A stretch of DNA of 64,000 nucleotides from Ruminococcus flavefaciens (GTDB taxonomy: Bacteria; Bacillota; Clostridia; Oscillospirales; Ruminococcaceae). The stretch is taken from assembly GCA_002309635.1 (NCBI GenBank), contig DBXO01000032.1, positions 23,726-87,725 on the forward strand, written 5' to 3'. Below, piece after piece: positions 33,355 through 41,561 of the stretch (position 1 is the stretch's first letter; each line of letters starts with the position of its first letter). Made by a program: the position numbers and the translations under genes. Below the pieces are notes generated by a model. It worked only from the letters and a program-made list of their open reading frames with translations, ran no database searches and was not told the origin of the DNA.

Positions 33355-34254
33355 ATGAAAAGCAAAAAGAACATTCTTGCTGCTATAGCTGCTATGTCTG
33401 TAATGGCTTCAGCTATGAGCCTCAACGCATTTGCTGCTGAGGAAGCAGAGAACACAGACGTTGCACTCACAGCTGTAGCTGTTGAGGAAGTTGCTGAAGA
33501 AGAGACTTCTGAGGATGAAGTAGTCGTTGAAGCACCCGAGCTCATCGTTCCTGCTGACGACGCTGAGAAGCCGGTTCCTCCGGAGCCGCCCGTTATCCTC
33601 GACGTAACAGATTTCATCGATCAGATCCGTACTTTCATCGACGCTAACAGCATCGATATTCTTACAGATACTATCCTTGAGAACTGGGATCAGATCGAGA
33701 AGGTTGACGTTCACTTCCACGCTAACGAGAAGCCTGAGCCGCCTGTAGCTCCCGAGGACGCTGAGAAGCCCGAGGTTGACGAAGAGGCAGCTGAGGAAGT
33801 TGCTGAGGAAGAAGATGCAGAGGACAGCGAGAAGCCCGAAAAGCCCCTCGGCCCTGTACATCTCGAACTCACAGATCTCTTCATGCAGTTCCGTGATAAG
33901 GTAGACCTCAGCAAGGTTGACTTTATCGACGACGAGACAAAGGAGAAGATCCTCAACGCTAAGGATGTTCACGCTGACGTTCACTTTGTAAATCCGAACA
34001 AGCCTGAGCCGCCTGTAGCTCCCGAGGAAGGCGAACTTCCTACACCTCCCGCACCTCCTGTAGCACCTGAGGAAGGCGAGCTTCCTACACCTCCCGCACC
34101 TCCTGTAGCTCCTGAGGCTCCTAAGGGACCTGCTCATGAGCACCTCGGACCCAAGGAGAGAGAGGCTCTCAAGGCTGCTGAGGCTGAAGCAACAACTGAG
34201 GCAGTAGCTGAGGAAACAACTGAGGCTGCTTCAGACGCTGAGATCAGCGAATAA
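33355..34254 (+). CDS. Secreted acidic Pro-rich protein with a duplicated VDVHF module
   Basis: A 299-residue exported protein of no family I recognise. A signal peptide (1-27, ending LNAFA-AEE) is followed by an acidic linker. Two copies of a roughly 60-residue module follow: the first at about 81-127 (TDFIDQIRTFIDANSIDIL to VDVHFHANEKPEPPVAPE), the second at about 165-220 (TDLFMQFRDKVDLSKVDFI to ADVHFVNPNKPEPPVAPEE). Each ends in DVHF and a KPEPPVAPE linker. Then a 15-residue unit EEGELPTPPAPPVAP is repeated, and the C-terminus is Ala/Glu/Thr-rich. There is no sorting signal, dockerin or membrane anchor. Its sigma-I promoter and place after rsgI suggest a surface or secreted effector of the SigI response, and its Pro-rich style resembles the RsgI outside region. 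Confidence 0.88.
   Translation: MKSKKNILAAIAAMSVMASAMSLNAFAAEEAENTDVALTAVAVEEVAEEETSEDEVVVEAPELIVPADDAEKPVPPEPPVILDVTDFIDQIRTFIDANSIDILTDTILENWDQIEKVDVHFHANEKPEPPVAPEDAEKPEVDEEAAEEVAEEEDAEDSEKPEKPLGPVHLELTDLFMQFRDKVDLSKVDFIDDETKEKILNAKDVHADVHFVNPNKPEPPVAPEEGELPTPPAPPVAPEEGELPTPPAPPVAPEAPKGPAHEHLGPKEREALKAAEAEATTEAVAEETTEAASDAEISE
34016..34107 (+). repeat. 45-base tandem repeat encoding a Pro-rich unit
   Basis: Two near-identical copies within the 33355-34254 gene encode VAPEEGELPTPPAPP. Confidence 0.75.
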
Positions 34255-34268
34255 TCAATTCACTTGCA

Positions 34269-34313
34269 AGATCTGCCCTTGCCTTAATAGGTTTTTCCCC
34301 GAAGGGCAGATCT
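34269..34313 (+). terminator. Hairpin after the repetitive secreted protein gene
   Basis: AGATCTGCCCTT / AAGGGCAGATCT, perfect 12-base stem with a long loop; no T run. Confidence 0.5.
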
Positions 34314-34425
34314 CAACAATAATCCAATCCCAATCCCCTTATCCTCTTTTACCCCCTTTTACCCGCCTGATATCTGCACATCTCGGTAAAAGTGCGGATA
34401 TCAAGATTGAATATGATAAAAGGAA

Positions 34426-34460
34426 GCGCCGCAGAGCACATTTTTGCGGCGCATTTTTTT
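34426..34460 (+). terminator. Rho-independent terminator downstream of the sigI region
   Basis: GCGCCGCA / TGCGGCGC followed by ATTTTTTT. The gap 34255-34610 contains this, the hairpin before it, another weak inverted repeat (GATATC...GATATC) and the next promoter, but no gene. Confidence 0.8.
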
Positions 34461-34527
34461 ATTTCACCCCTGACTTGTCATGTTTCCGCATAAAATATAA
34501 GAAAAAAGAGTTTTTTCTCTGCGAAAC

Positions 34528-34556
34528 TTGCTATTTGGAGCGCTATATGTTATAAT
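34528..34556 (+). promoter_or_regulatory. Sigma-A promoter of the U32-like gene
   Basis: TTGCTA (34528-34533), 17 bases, TATAAT (34551-34556). Confidence 0.65.
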
Positions 34557-34610
34557 AAAGGTACTTAACATTTCTGCCGTTATTATGGCGCAAACTAAGG
34601 AGGAACTCCA

Positions 34611-35582
34611 GTGAAAGCAAGATTTCATCTGCCTGATTTTGCAAGGCTTTTCAAATTCAACTCCGTTTTTCTTTCAATGCTTGAAAACAGCCCCGAGCTT
34701 TTCCGCGAGGGTGTGGAGATAGCTTCAATCTACGGCATCTTCCCGCCGTCCCTGTGGAACGGCGGCCGGGTTATGCACGGCATGTGCCAGAAGGACTTTG
34801 TAAGAGGCGTCACCAGACACTTTAACAGCAAGGGTATTCCACTACGCTTTACCTTCACAAACCCCATGATCGAAAAGAAGCATCTAAGCGACGAGTTCTG
34901 CAACATGGTAATGCATATCGCAGACAATGGCATGAACGAATGTATCGTTATGTCCCCCATACTTGAAGACTACATAAGGAAAAACTATCCGGGCTACAAG
35001 CTCACAAGCTCAACATGCAAGAGAATTACAGAGCCCGAAAAGCTTTATGAGGAGGTCTGTAAGGACTACCACATAGTAGTTATTGACTACGACCTCAACA
35101 ACAGGTTCGACGTACTTGAAAAGATCCCCAACAAGGAAAAGTGCGAGATACTGGTAAATGCATGCTGCAACCCTGCCTGTGCAAACCGTTCTCTCCACTA
35201 TCAGACCATAGGTCTGGAACAGATAGCCTACGCAAACCACGTAAGAAAATATCCCAACGCTCCCTTCGATTCGGACAGATTCGCCAAGGAGCACCCCGAG
35301 GCAAAGGCTGTATTTGAATGTAAGTGCGAGCACAGGAGTCTTTTCGATATAAAGTCCCTGAGCACACATATAACTCCAGACGATATATGGAACAAGTACA
35401 TTCCTATGGGCTTCAGCCAGTTCAAAATAGAGGGCAGGACCTTCGACATGTTCAATCTTATGGAACATTATCTCTATTACATGGTAAAGCCCGAGTGCGT
35501 TGATAAGGCACGACTCATTTTCCTGAGAAATCTCAGTCTTAACGGCGCTATAATCGTTCCCGATCAGGAGATGCCACGATAA
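34611..35582 (+). CDS. U32-peptidase-like protein, divergent
   Basis: A 323-residue cytoplasmic protein. Two features recall the U32 family: NACCNPACANRSLHYQ (about 187-202), resembling the CNRPCRxxY cysteine cluster, and FSQFKIEGRTFDMFN (about 278-292), resembling the GIxxFKIEGR motif near its end. Four further Cys (VFECKCEH and the cluster above) could hold a metal or iron-sulfur centre. U32 proteins include collagenase-like and RNA-hydroxylating enzymes. This one is shorter and more divergent, so the activity is open. Monocistronic, ATG behind AAGGAGGA. Confidence 0.65.
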   Translation: MKARFHLPDFARLFKFNSVFLSMLENSPELFREGVEIASIYGIFPPSLWNGGRVMHGMCQKDFVRGVTRHFNSKGIPLRFTFTNPMIEKKHLSDEFCNMVMHIADNGMNECIVMSPILEDYIRKNYPGYKLTSSTCKRITEPEKLYEEVCKDYHIVVIDYDLNNRFDVLEKIPNKEKCEILVNACCNPACANRSLHYQTIGLEQIAYANHVRKYPNAPFDSDRFAKEHPEAKAVFECKCEHRSLFDIKSLSTHITPDDIWNKYIPMGFSQFKIEGRTFDMFNLMEHYLYYMVKPECVDKARLIFLRNLSLNGAIIVPDQEMPR

Positions 35583-35587
35583 ATTCA

Positions 35588-35624
35588 AAAAACGTAAGAA
35601 AGCAAAGCTTTCTTACGTTTTTTC
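35588..35624. terminator. Bidirectional terminator between the U32-like and SGNH lipoprotein genes
   Basis: AAAAAACGTAAGAAAGC AAA GCTTTCTTACGTTTTTT, perfect 17-base stem between convergent genes, with T runs in both directions. Confidence 0.88.
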
Positions 35625-35654
35625 AGTAATCAGCAAGCAGCGTAAAATGCTCGG

Positions 35655-36641
35655 TCAGTTTTCCTTTTTCTTCATATGTAAAAGAACTGCTGTTATTGCT
35701 GTTATCGCGGCTAAAAGTCCTGCTATTCCCCCGCCTATAGCTGTTCTGCCCTGTTTTGTCAGCCGTTTCTCTCCGTATTCGGTAGTCATATAGCTGAAGC
35801 CTGCTGTGCGGAATGCTGCGTCCACATCATCTGCAATGACCTTATGCCCCTCGGCATTGGGGTGTATGTCAAAGCCGGCTATATTCGTAAGCTCATCGGC
35901 TTTGCCTTTGAAATCAGCTGCTACGTCGATAACAGTATATCGTTCAGCCGCATTGTCCGAAATTATCTCATTCAGTCTGCCTATCTTCTTTTCCGAAAAA
36001 TCAGTTACCTTTTTGAAATTGCTGAAATGCTCGAGAGGATCGTAAAGGGTCTGCACGAAGACCTTTCCGTCGGTACGCTTGCTCAGCTCATCGGAAATGA
36101 TCCTGATATTGGTGCCGAACTGCTCCAGTGCCTTGTCAACGTCATCGTTCATGCTCAGAAAACCGGACGCCGCGCTGAAAAGGTCAAAACTTCCCGAATC
36201 AAATGTGCCCTTTTCGGTAATTCCGAGACTGCTGAGGAAACTCAGCATTATATCAAGCAGATCGTTGCCGCCGACAGATATGACCACTGCGTCGCTGTCC
36301 TTAAGATCGTTGTCGAGCTCGCCGCTGCGTATGAGCTCTATCAGGTCTGCGGAGGTGTCTCCCGATACGGCTCTGTTGACCATTTCGTGTCCGCATTTGT
36401 CACCGAGCTCAGAATCGTACTTCACCTTCAGCAGATTCGCATAGGACGGGCAGCTGTACAGATCTCCGGCAGTATAGCCCTCAAGTCCGTAGCCTGCCGC
36501 GATGGAGTCTCCGAGGAACAGCATTTTCGGCGGTGCGTCAATACTGTAGGATACCTCCCGCGAAGGTATCTCCGTCATTGCGCATGATGATAAACATGCA
36601 AGAAGCGATACCCCACTCAGAAATGCAGCTGCTCTTCTCAT
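35655..36641 (-). CDS. SGNH/GDSL hydrolase lipoprotein with C-terminal membrane segment
   Basis: A 328-residue esterase. The signal peptide ends in a lipobox-like LSSC (Cys20). Block I is LFLGDSIAAGYGLEGY with Ser46, block III is ISVGGNDLLD, and block V is AGFDIHPNAEGH with the catalytic Asp and His. A hydrophobic segment (GGGIAGLLAAITAITAVLL) followed by Lys residues closes the protein, so it may be held to the membrane at both ends. Family members cleave esters of lipids or glycans; the substrate here is unknown. It has its own promoter (TTGACT-17-TACAAT). Confidence 0.88.
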   Translation of the reverse strand: MRRAAAFLSGVSLLACLSSCAMTEIPSREVSYSIDAPPKMLFLGDSIAAGYGLEGYTAGDLYSCPSYANLLKVKYDSELGDKCGHEMVNRAVSGDTSADLIELIRSGELDNDLKDSDAVVISVGGNDLLDIMLSFLSSLGITEKGTFDSGSFDLFSAASGFLSMNDDVDKALEQFGTNIRIISDELSKRTDGKVFVQTLYDPLEHFSNFKKVTDFSEKKIGRLNEIISDNAAERYTVIDVAADFKGKADELTNIAGFDIHPNAEGHKVIADDVDAAFRTAGFSYMTTEYGEKRLTKQGRTAIGGGIAGLLAAITAITAVLLHMKKKEN

Positions 36642-36681
36642 TGTAAAAACCTCTTTTCAGAAAATAATAAACATCGTTCAT

Positions 36682-36710
36682 ATTGTAGCAGATATATGCC
36701 CGAAAGTCAA
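36682..36710 (-). promoter_or_regulatory. Sigma-A promoter of the SGNH lipoprotein gene
   Basis: Minus strand TTGACT (36710-36705), 17 bases, TACAAT (36687-36682). Confidence 0.7.
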
Positions 36711-36856
36711 CACAGCTGCTTTCTTTTACTCCTTAATATGCATTTTATGCCAATATCCCAGTCCATAGTATAATAAGCAACGCAGATAAGCCGCAAACAT
36801 GTGACCGATAGCAATAAACCTACTGTTATTATTTACCAAAGCAATATATATTTTAC

Positions 36857-36885
36857 TGGACAATCGTATAAAAATATGATATAAT
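36857..36885 (+). promoter_or_regulatory. Promoter of the GGDEF gene
   Basis: TGGACA (36857-36862), 17 bases, TATAAT (36880-36885). Confidence 0.65.
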
Positions 36886-36922
36886 TACATATATACTACT
36901 TTTTGGATCGGAGGGTGAAGTT

Positions 36923-38350
36923 ATGGATCTCCAAGCACTTGCTGACAGCTTTGAGCCTATGACCTGTATCATGTCCGTTGAGGTATTCCCCGACGGGAGC
37001 TACGGAAATATCCGTATCGTCGCCGGCAATAAGGCTTATGTAAATTCCATAGAAAATCCCGATAATATCGCATTTGCTGAAATGCTGGACAATAAATTCG
37101 TACCGGATTCACCTTATGAGAGATATATCCCGAAGGACCTTAACTTTGAGAACGCATGCTATGCGGCTGCTGTACTGAAAAAAACTTTCCATACCTATAT
37201 GCATCCCGAAAGATACAGCTTCTGGGTTGATATGTATATGATGCCCATAGTTTCGGACAAGCCCGGTATCTATTATTGCACCTACACTCAGGAGCTTACT
37301 CCCGAAGCAGATACAAAGCGCATGTCCAATGTTGACTCAACCGTATCGGTTTCTGTTCTCGAGACCTGTATAAAACTCAGAGGCACCGACAAGTTCAAGC
37401 ATACCATGGACGAAGTAATCAAGGATATACGTGAAATGTGCGGAGCTCAGGTGTGCTGCATACTCCTTACTGATTTTGCTGAAAAAAAATGCTCCGTACT
37501 CTGCGATTCTGCCGCTCCCGGACTGGGTCTTATGCCGGTGGGAGATTACCTCAGTCAGAACTATACCAATTTCTTTGATATAGTCGCAACCTGGAAGGAT
37601 ACTATCGCAGGCAGCACCTGCCTTATAATACAGAATGAGAACGACATGGAGGTGCTCCGTGAACGGAATCCCGTGTGGTGTGAGTCCATGCAGTCATCGG
37701 GCATACAGAGCATAGTGCTCTATCCCCTTTACTACAACGGCGAGACTCTCGGCTACATATGGGCTATAAACTTTGACACCGAGAACACTGTAAGAATACG
37801 CGCTACCCTTGAGACCACCTCATTTTTTGTGGCTTCGGAGATAGCGAACAATCAGCTCCTTGAGCAGCTTGAGACCATGAGTACAGTTGATATGCTCACG
37901 GACGTGTACAACCGAAACGCACTCAACAAGCGTATCGACGAACTCGTGAAGAACAGTGACAGCACGCCTGACAGCCTTTCTGTGGTCTATGCCGACCTCA
38001 ACGGTCTGAAGCAGGTCAACGACAGCGACGGCCATGTTGCAGGAGACAATCTCCTGAAGAAAGCCGCAAACGTGTTCAAGGAAGTCTTTTGCGACGGCGA
38101 GATATACCGCGCAGGCGGCGATGAATTCATGGCCATAGTCATAGGCATTTCCAAGGAGGAGCTGGAAATGCGTGTGAAAAAGCTGAGCAGCTACGCCGAT
38201 ACTGACGGAAATGTAAGCTTTTCGCTGGGCTACTGCTTCGACAACACAGGCTGCAATATCCGCAAGGCTATGAGTGAAGCTGACAAGAGTATGTACAAAA
38301 ACAAGCAGCAATTCTACGAAAAGTACCCCGACCGAAGACGCAAAGACTGA
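36923..38350 (+). CDS. Cytoplasmic GGDEF protein, putative diguanylate cyclase
   Basis: A 475-residue protein without membrane segments. The N-terminal part (1-130) is a PAS-like or unknown sensor, a GAF-like domain follows at about 140-305 (ICGAQVCCILLTDFAEKKCS-type strands, LVLYPLYYNGETLGYIW), and the GGDEF domain lies at about 320-465. The active-site loop is intact, AGGDEF (398-402), with DLNGLKQVND as the upstream substrate helix, so cyclic di-GMP synthesis is plausible. The RxxD inhibitory site expected five residues before the loop is missing. No cyclic di-GMP receptor or riboswitch was recognised in the window. Confidence 0.88.
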   Translation: MDLQALADSFEPMTCIMSVEVFPDGSYGNIRIVAGNKAYVNSIENPDNIAFAEMLDNKFVPDSPYERYIPKDLNFENACYAAAVLKKTFHTYMHPERYSFWVDMYMMPIVSDKPGIYYCTYTQELTPEADTKRMSNVDSTVSVSVLETCIKLRGTDKFKHTMDEVIKDIREMCGAQVCCILLTDFAEKKCSVLCDSAAPGLGLMPVGDYLSQNYTNFFDIVATWKDTIAGSTCLIIQNENDMEVLRERNPVWCESMQSSGIQSIVLYPLYYNGETLGYIWAINFDTENTVRIRATLETTSFFVASEIANNQLLEQLETMSTVDMLTDVYNRNALNKRIDELVKNSDSTPDSLSVVYADLNGLKQVNDSDGHVAGDNLLKKAANVFKEVFCDGEIYRAGGDEFMAIVIGISKEELEMRVKKLSSYADTDGNVSFSLGYCFDNTGCNIRKAMSEADKSMYKNKQQFYEKYPDRRRKD

Positions 38351-38418
38351 AATCGCGGCTGAGACCGCTGAAATAGCAATAATATCCGCATCGCCTTACG
38401 GCGACATCTCTAAGTTCT

Positions 38419-38443
38419 GTCCGCGAAAGCGGACACTTTTTTT
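38419..38443 (+). terminator. Terminator after the GGDEF gene
   Basis: GTCCGC GAAA GCGGAC then ACTTTTTTT. The rest of the 435-base gap to 38786 holds only the next promoter. Confidence 0.85.
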
Positions 38444-38635
38444 GTCAAAGCAATGGTATTACACCGTTTATGCGCATACTCCCTGCGTATACTTTACTGT
38501 GGTAATTTTTTACGCGATTATCCCTCTCACTCTGAATCAGCCGTATTTACATGATAATTCTATTCGGGCTATCGTCAAAACCGTTGCTTTTCCATGAGAT
38601 TCTTCATTTTTTCACCCAAATCTACCTTTTTTCGG

Positions 38636-38665
38636 TTGAATCCCCTGCCTGATATATGATATAAT
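38636..38665 (+). promoter_or_regulatory. Promoter of the CotH/dockerin gene
   Basis: TTGAAT (38636-38641), 18 bases, TATAAT (38660-38665). Confidence 0.6.
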
Positions 38666-38785
38666 TATTGTGCTAAAGATGTCACATTTACATAAAAACA
38701 GATAATAACAGGCAAAATATTTAAAGAATGGGAAACGTAAAAATGACCTGCTGAAAACAGGAAATGAAAAACATAGGAGGAAAAC

Positions 38786-41509
38786 ATGAAAAAGCACTTC
38801 ATACGCAGAACTGCTGCGGGACTTTTATGTCTCGGACTGGTCATGCAGTCCGCCGCCTTTCTCCCCGTACAGGCAGAAACCGGGAACGGCGTAACAATTA
38901 ACGAGGTCTGTGCCAAAAACACAGCCTATCAGACAGGCGAAAACAACTTCTTTGACTGGATAGAGCTTTACAACGGCGGCTCGTCTGAAGCCGACCTTTC
39001 AGGCTGGGGGCTCTCCGACAGCGAGAAAAAGCCCTATCTCTATACTTTCCCCGATGGCACACGTATCAAGGCAGGCGAAAGGCTCGTAGTCTTCTGCGAC
39101 AGTGACGCTGCTGCAAATGACAGCTCTGTCGCTCCTTTCGGCCTTTCCACATCTGGCGAGACCATTCTCCTCACAGACCCGCAGGGCAATACCGCAGATA
39201 GCCTCACATACAGCTACCTTGCCGAGGATACCTCCTACGGTCAGTATCCCGACGGCAGCGGTGAGCTATACACCCTCAAATGCACCCCCTCTCAGGCTAA
39301 CAGCGCTCCCGAGGGCAGCAATGCCGTACATCAGCCGGCATTCTCACAGGAAAGCGGCTTCTATGACAACAGCTTCGCACTTACTATCACAGCCGATGAG
39401 GGCTGCACCATATACTACTCAACCGACGGAAGCGACCCTACTGCCGAGTCCGAAAAGTACACGGCTCCCATAACAGTAGAGGATATGTCCGATACCGAGA
39501 ACCGTCTCAGCGCACGCACCGATATAGTTCCCGGCAGAGCAGAGGCTCCGAGAAGCACTGTTGACAAGGCAGCTATAATCCGCGCAGTATCAGTTGACAG
39601 CGAAGGCCGCATCAGCGAGCCCGTTACCAAGACTTACTTCATAGGCAAGACTAATTCAGGATATTACCCGAAGATGAAGGTAGTATCCCTTGTTACCGAT
39701 CCGGATAATCTTTTCGATTACGAAAAAGGCATATACTGCCTCGGTCAGGCATACGGCGGCAAACAGGAGGAACCCCCCAAGGAGGAAGAACCCTCCAAGG
39801 AGGAAGAACATCCCAAGGAAGAAGAACGTCCCAAAGAAGAGGAACGTCCAAAGGAGGGAAACGGTCCGGAGCAGGGCAGAGAACCCAACGACGGCAGAGT
39901 TCCCCGCCAGAAAGCAGGCAACCCGTGGGAGATACCCGCTAACTACTCCATGAGGGGCAGGGACTGGGAACGCGAGGCAAGCTTCACCCTCTTCGACAAC
40001 GGCGAAAAGGTCCTTGAACAGAACGTCGGTATCCGTATCAAGGGAAACTATTCAAGAAGTCTCCCGCAGAAAAGCTTTAATATATTTGCACGGGAGGAGT
40101 ACGGCACTGCCGGGTTCGATTACGACTTCTTCTCGGGCAAGGCCGTAAAGGCAAAGAACGGCAAGGCTATAAAGAAATACGGCGGAGTCCTGCTCCGTAA
40201 CGGCGGAAACGACAATACCTATGCTTTCTTCCGCGACAGCATAAATCAGAGCCTTATCGCCGACAGAGCCTTCGGTCATCAGGCTACTACTGAGTGCATA
40301 CTCTTTATCGACGGCGAGTTCTGGGGCATCTATCAGATGATGGAGAAACTGGACAAGAGCTACATAAACGAGCACTACGGTATAAAGAAAAGCGATATCG
40401 CCATGATAGAGGACGGCGAGCTTGAGGAGGGCACCGATGAGGACCTCAGGGACTGGAGCGAACTGTGCAAGGGCGTTGCAAGCGGAAGCGTATCATATGA
40501 CGAATTTTGCAGCAAGGTGGACGTACAGGGCTTCATGGACTACTTCGCAGCCGAGATTTACTGGGCTAATGCAGACTGGCCGCAGAAGAACTACTCCGCA
40601 TGGCGCTCAAACGCTGTTGACGAAAGCAATCCCTACGCTGACGGCAAATGGCGCATGATGCTCTATGATACAGAGTCGGGACAGGGTCTCTACGGCAGCA
40701 ATGACAAGAGCTTCTCCGCCGACTGCTACAGACGTATCAGCAGCAGCAACTGCGAGTTGGGCAGAATGTTCACCGCTCTCATGGGCAATGAGAAATTCAG
40801 ACTGGATTTTGCAAGAACTATGATGGACCTTGCAAACTTCAACTTCACCACCGAAAAGACGCAGGAAACTATCAACGGCTACAGGAATAACTTCAAGCAG
40901 CAGGTGCTGGATACATTTGCCCGCTTCAATTCCAACAGCCTTTCAGGCGGCAGCGGAGAGAACAGGTTCGAGAGCTCAATGTCAACAGTTCTCAACTTCT
41001 ATGCAAAGCGCTATTCATATGCGGAAAGCAGCACAAGATCGGCAGCCAAGCTTTCCTCCGCCCCTTACAAGCTCACTGTTAACAACCACGCCGACAACGG
41101 CAGCATAAGGCTGAACACCCTCGACCTCGGCAATACCGACGGCTGGAGTGGGAACTACCATGCAGACTATGATATTTACGTATCGGCTGCTCCCGAGGAG
41201 GGCAGGACCTTCTCACACTGGATAGTAAAGGGCGCAAAAATAACCGAGGGCGATGAGAAGTCCGCGGAGATAAAGATACGCCTCGAAGAAAACGCTACTG
41301 TTGAAGCAGTATACGAGACTGATGTACGCGGCGACGTCAACGCTGACGGAAAATTCAACGTGGTTGACCTTGTACTGCTTCAGAAATGGGTCGCAGGCGA
41401 CAGGGATTACGAGCTTTCAAGCTGGAAGCATGCCGATCTCTGCGAGGACGGAATTATCGACGTATTCGATATAGTATCAATGAGAAGAGAGCTTCTCAAA
41501 GCAAACTGA
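38786..41509 (+). CDS. Secreted CotH-domain protein with lamin-tail and dockerin modules
   Basis: A 907-residue modular exoprotein. In order: signal peptide (1-30, ending VQA-ET); lamin-tail domain (about 34-150; ITINEVCAKN-like start, DWIELYNGG, LSGWGLSD); a chitobiase C-terminal-like beta domain (about 178-285; CTIYYSTDGSDPT); a CotH domain (about 298-720) with RIKGNYSRSLPQKSFNIF and LYDTESGQG; a beta-repeat domain (about 765-845); and a type I dockerin (about 848-907; DVNADGKFNVVD and DLCEDGIIDVFD). Inside the CotH region there is an unusual EEPPKEEE/RPKEEE repeat (about 330-365). CotH proteins are atypical kinases or structural surface proteins. The dockerin should plug this one into a cohesin. 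Confidence 0.93.
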   Translation: MKKHFIRRTAAGLLCLGLVMQSAAFLPVQAETGNGVTINEVCAKNTAYQTGENNFFDWIELYNGGSSEADLSGWGLSDSEKKPYLYTFPDGTRIKAGERLVVFCDSDAAANDSSVAPFGLSTSGETILLTDPQGNTADSLTYSYLAEDTSYGQYPDGSGELYTLKCTPSQANSAPEGSNAVHQPAFSQESGFYDNSFALTITADEGCTIYYSTDGSDPTAESEKYTAPITVEDMSDTENRLSARTDIVPGRAEAPRSTVDKAAIIRAVSVDSEGRISEPVTKTYFIGKTNSGYYPKMKVVSLVTDPDNLFDYEKGIYCLGQAYGGKQEEPPKEEEPSKEEEHPKEEERPKEEERPKEGNGPEQGREPNDGRVPRQKAGNPWEIPANYSMRGRDWEREASFTLFDNGEKVLEQNVGIRIKGNYSRSLPQKSFNIFAREEYGTAGFDYDFFSGKAVKAKNGKAIKKYGGVLLRNGGNDNTYAFFRDSINQSLIADRAFGHQATTECILFIDGEFWGIYQMMEKLDKSYINEHYGIKKSDIAMIEDGELEEGTDEDLRDWSELCKGVASGSVSYDEFCSKVDVQGFMDYFAAEIYWANADWPQKNYSAWRSNAVDESNPYADGKWRMMLYDTESGQGLYGSNDKSFSADCYRRISSSNCELGRMFTALMGNEKFRLDFARTMMDLANFNFTTEKTQETINGYRNNFKQQVLDTFARFNSNSLSGGSGENRFESSMSTVLNFYAKRYSYAESSTRSAAKLSSAPYKLTVNNHADNGSIRLNTLDLGNTDGWSGNYHADYDIYVSAAPEEGRTFSHWIVKGAKITEGDEKSAEIKIRLEENATVEAVYETDVRGDVNADGKFNVVDLVLLQKWVAGDRDYELSSWKHADLCEDGIIDVFDIVSMRRELLKAN

Positions 41510-41520
41510 AAAGCATAAGC

Positions 41521-41555
41521 AAAGGGCGTAAAGAACAGCTTTCTTTACGCCCTTT
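41521..41555. terminator. Bidirectional terminator between the CotH/dockerin and ECF partner genes
   Basis: AAAGGGCGTAAAGAA CAGCT TTCTTTACGCCCTTT, perfect 15-base stem, T run on the plus strand. Confidence 0.85.
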
Positions 41556-41561
41556 TTTGAT

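Noticed and set aside
34016..34107. Mobile element or recombination site
   Set aside because: The 45-base repeat is in frame and simply duplicates a Pro-rich unit.
33409..34143. Long minus-strand open frame opposite the secreted repeat protein
   Set aside because: It is the shadow of a biased, repetitive coding sequence and has no RBS; the plus frame has signal peptide, RBS and promoter.
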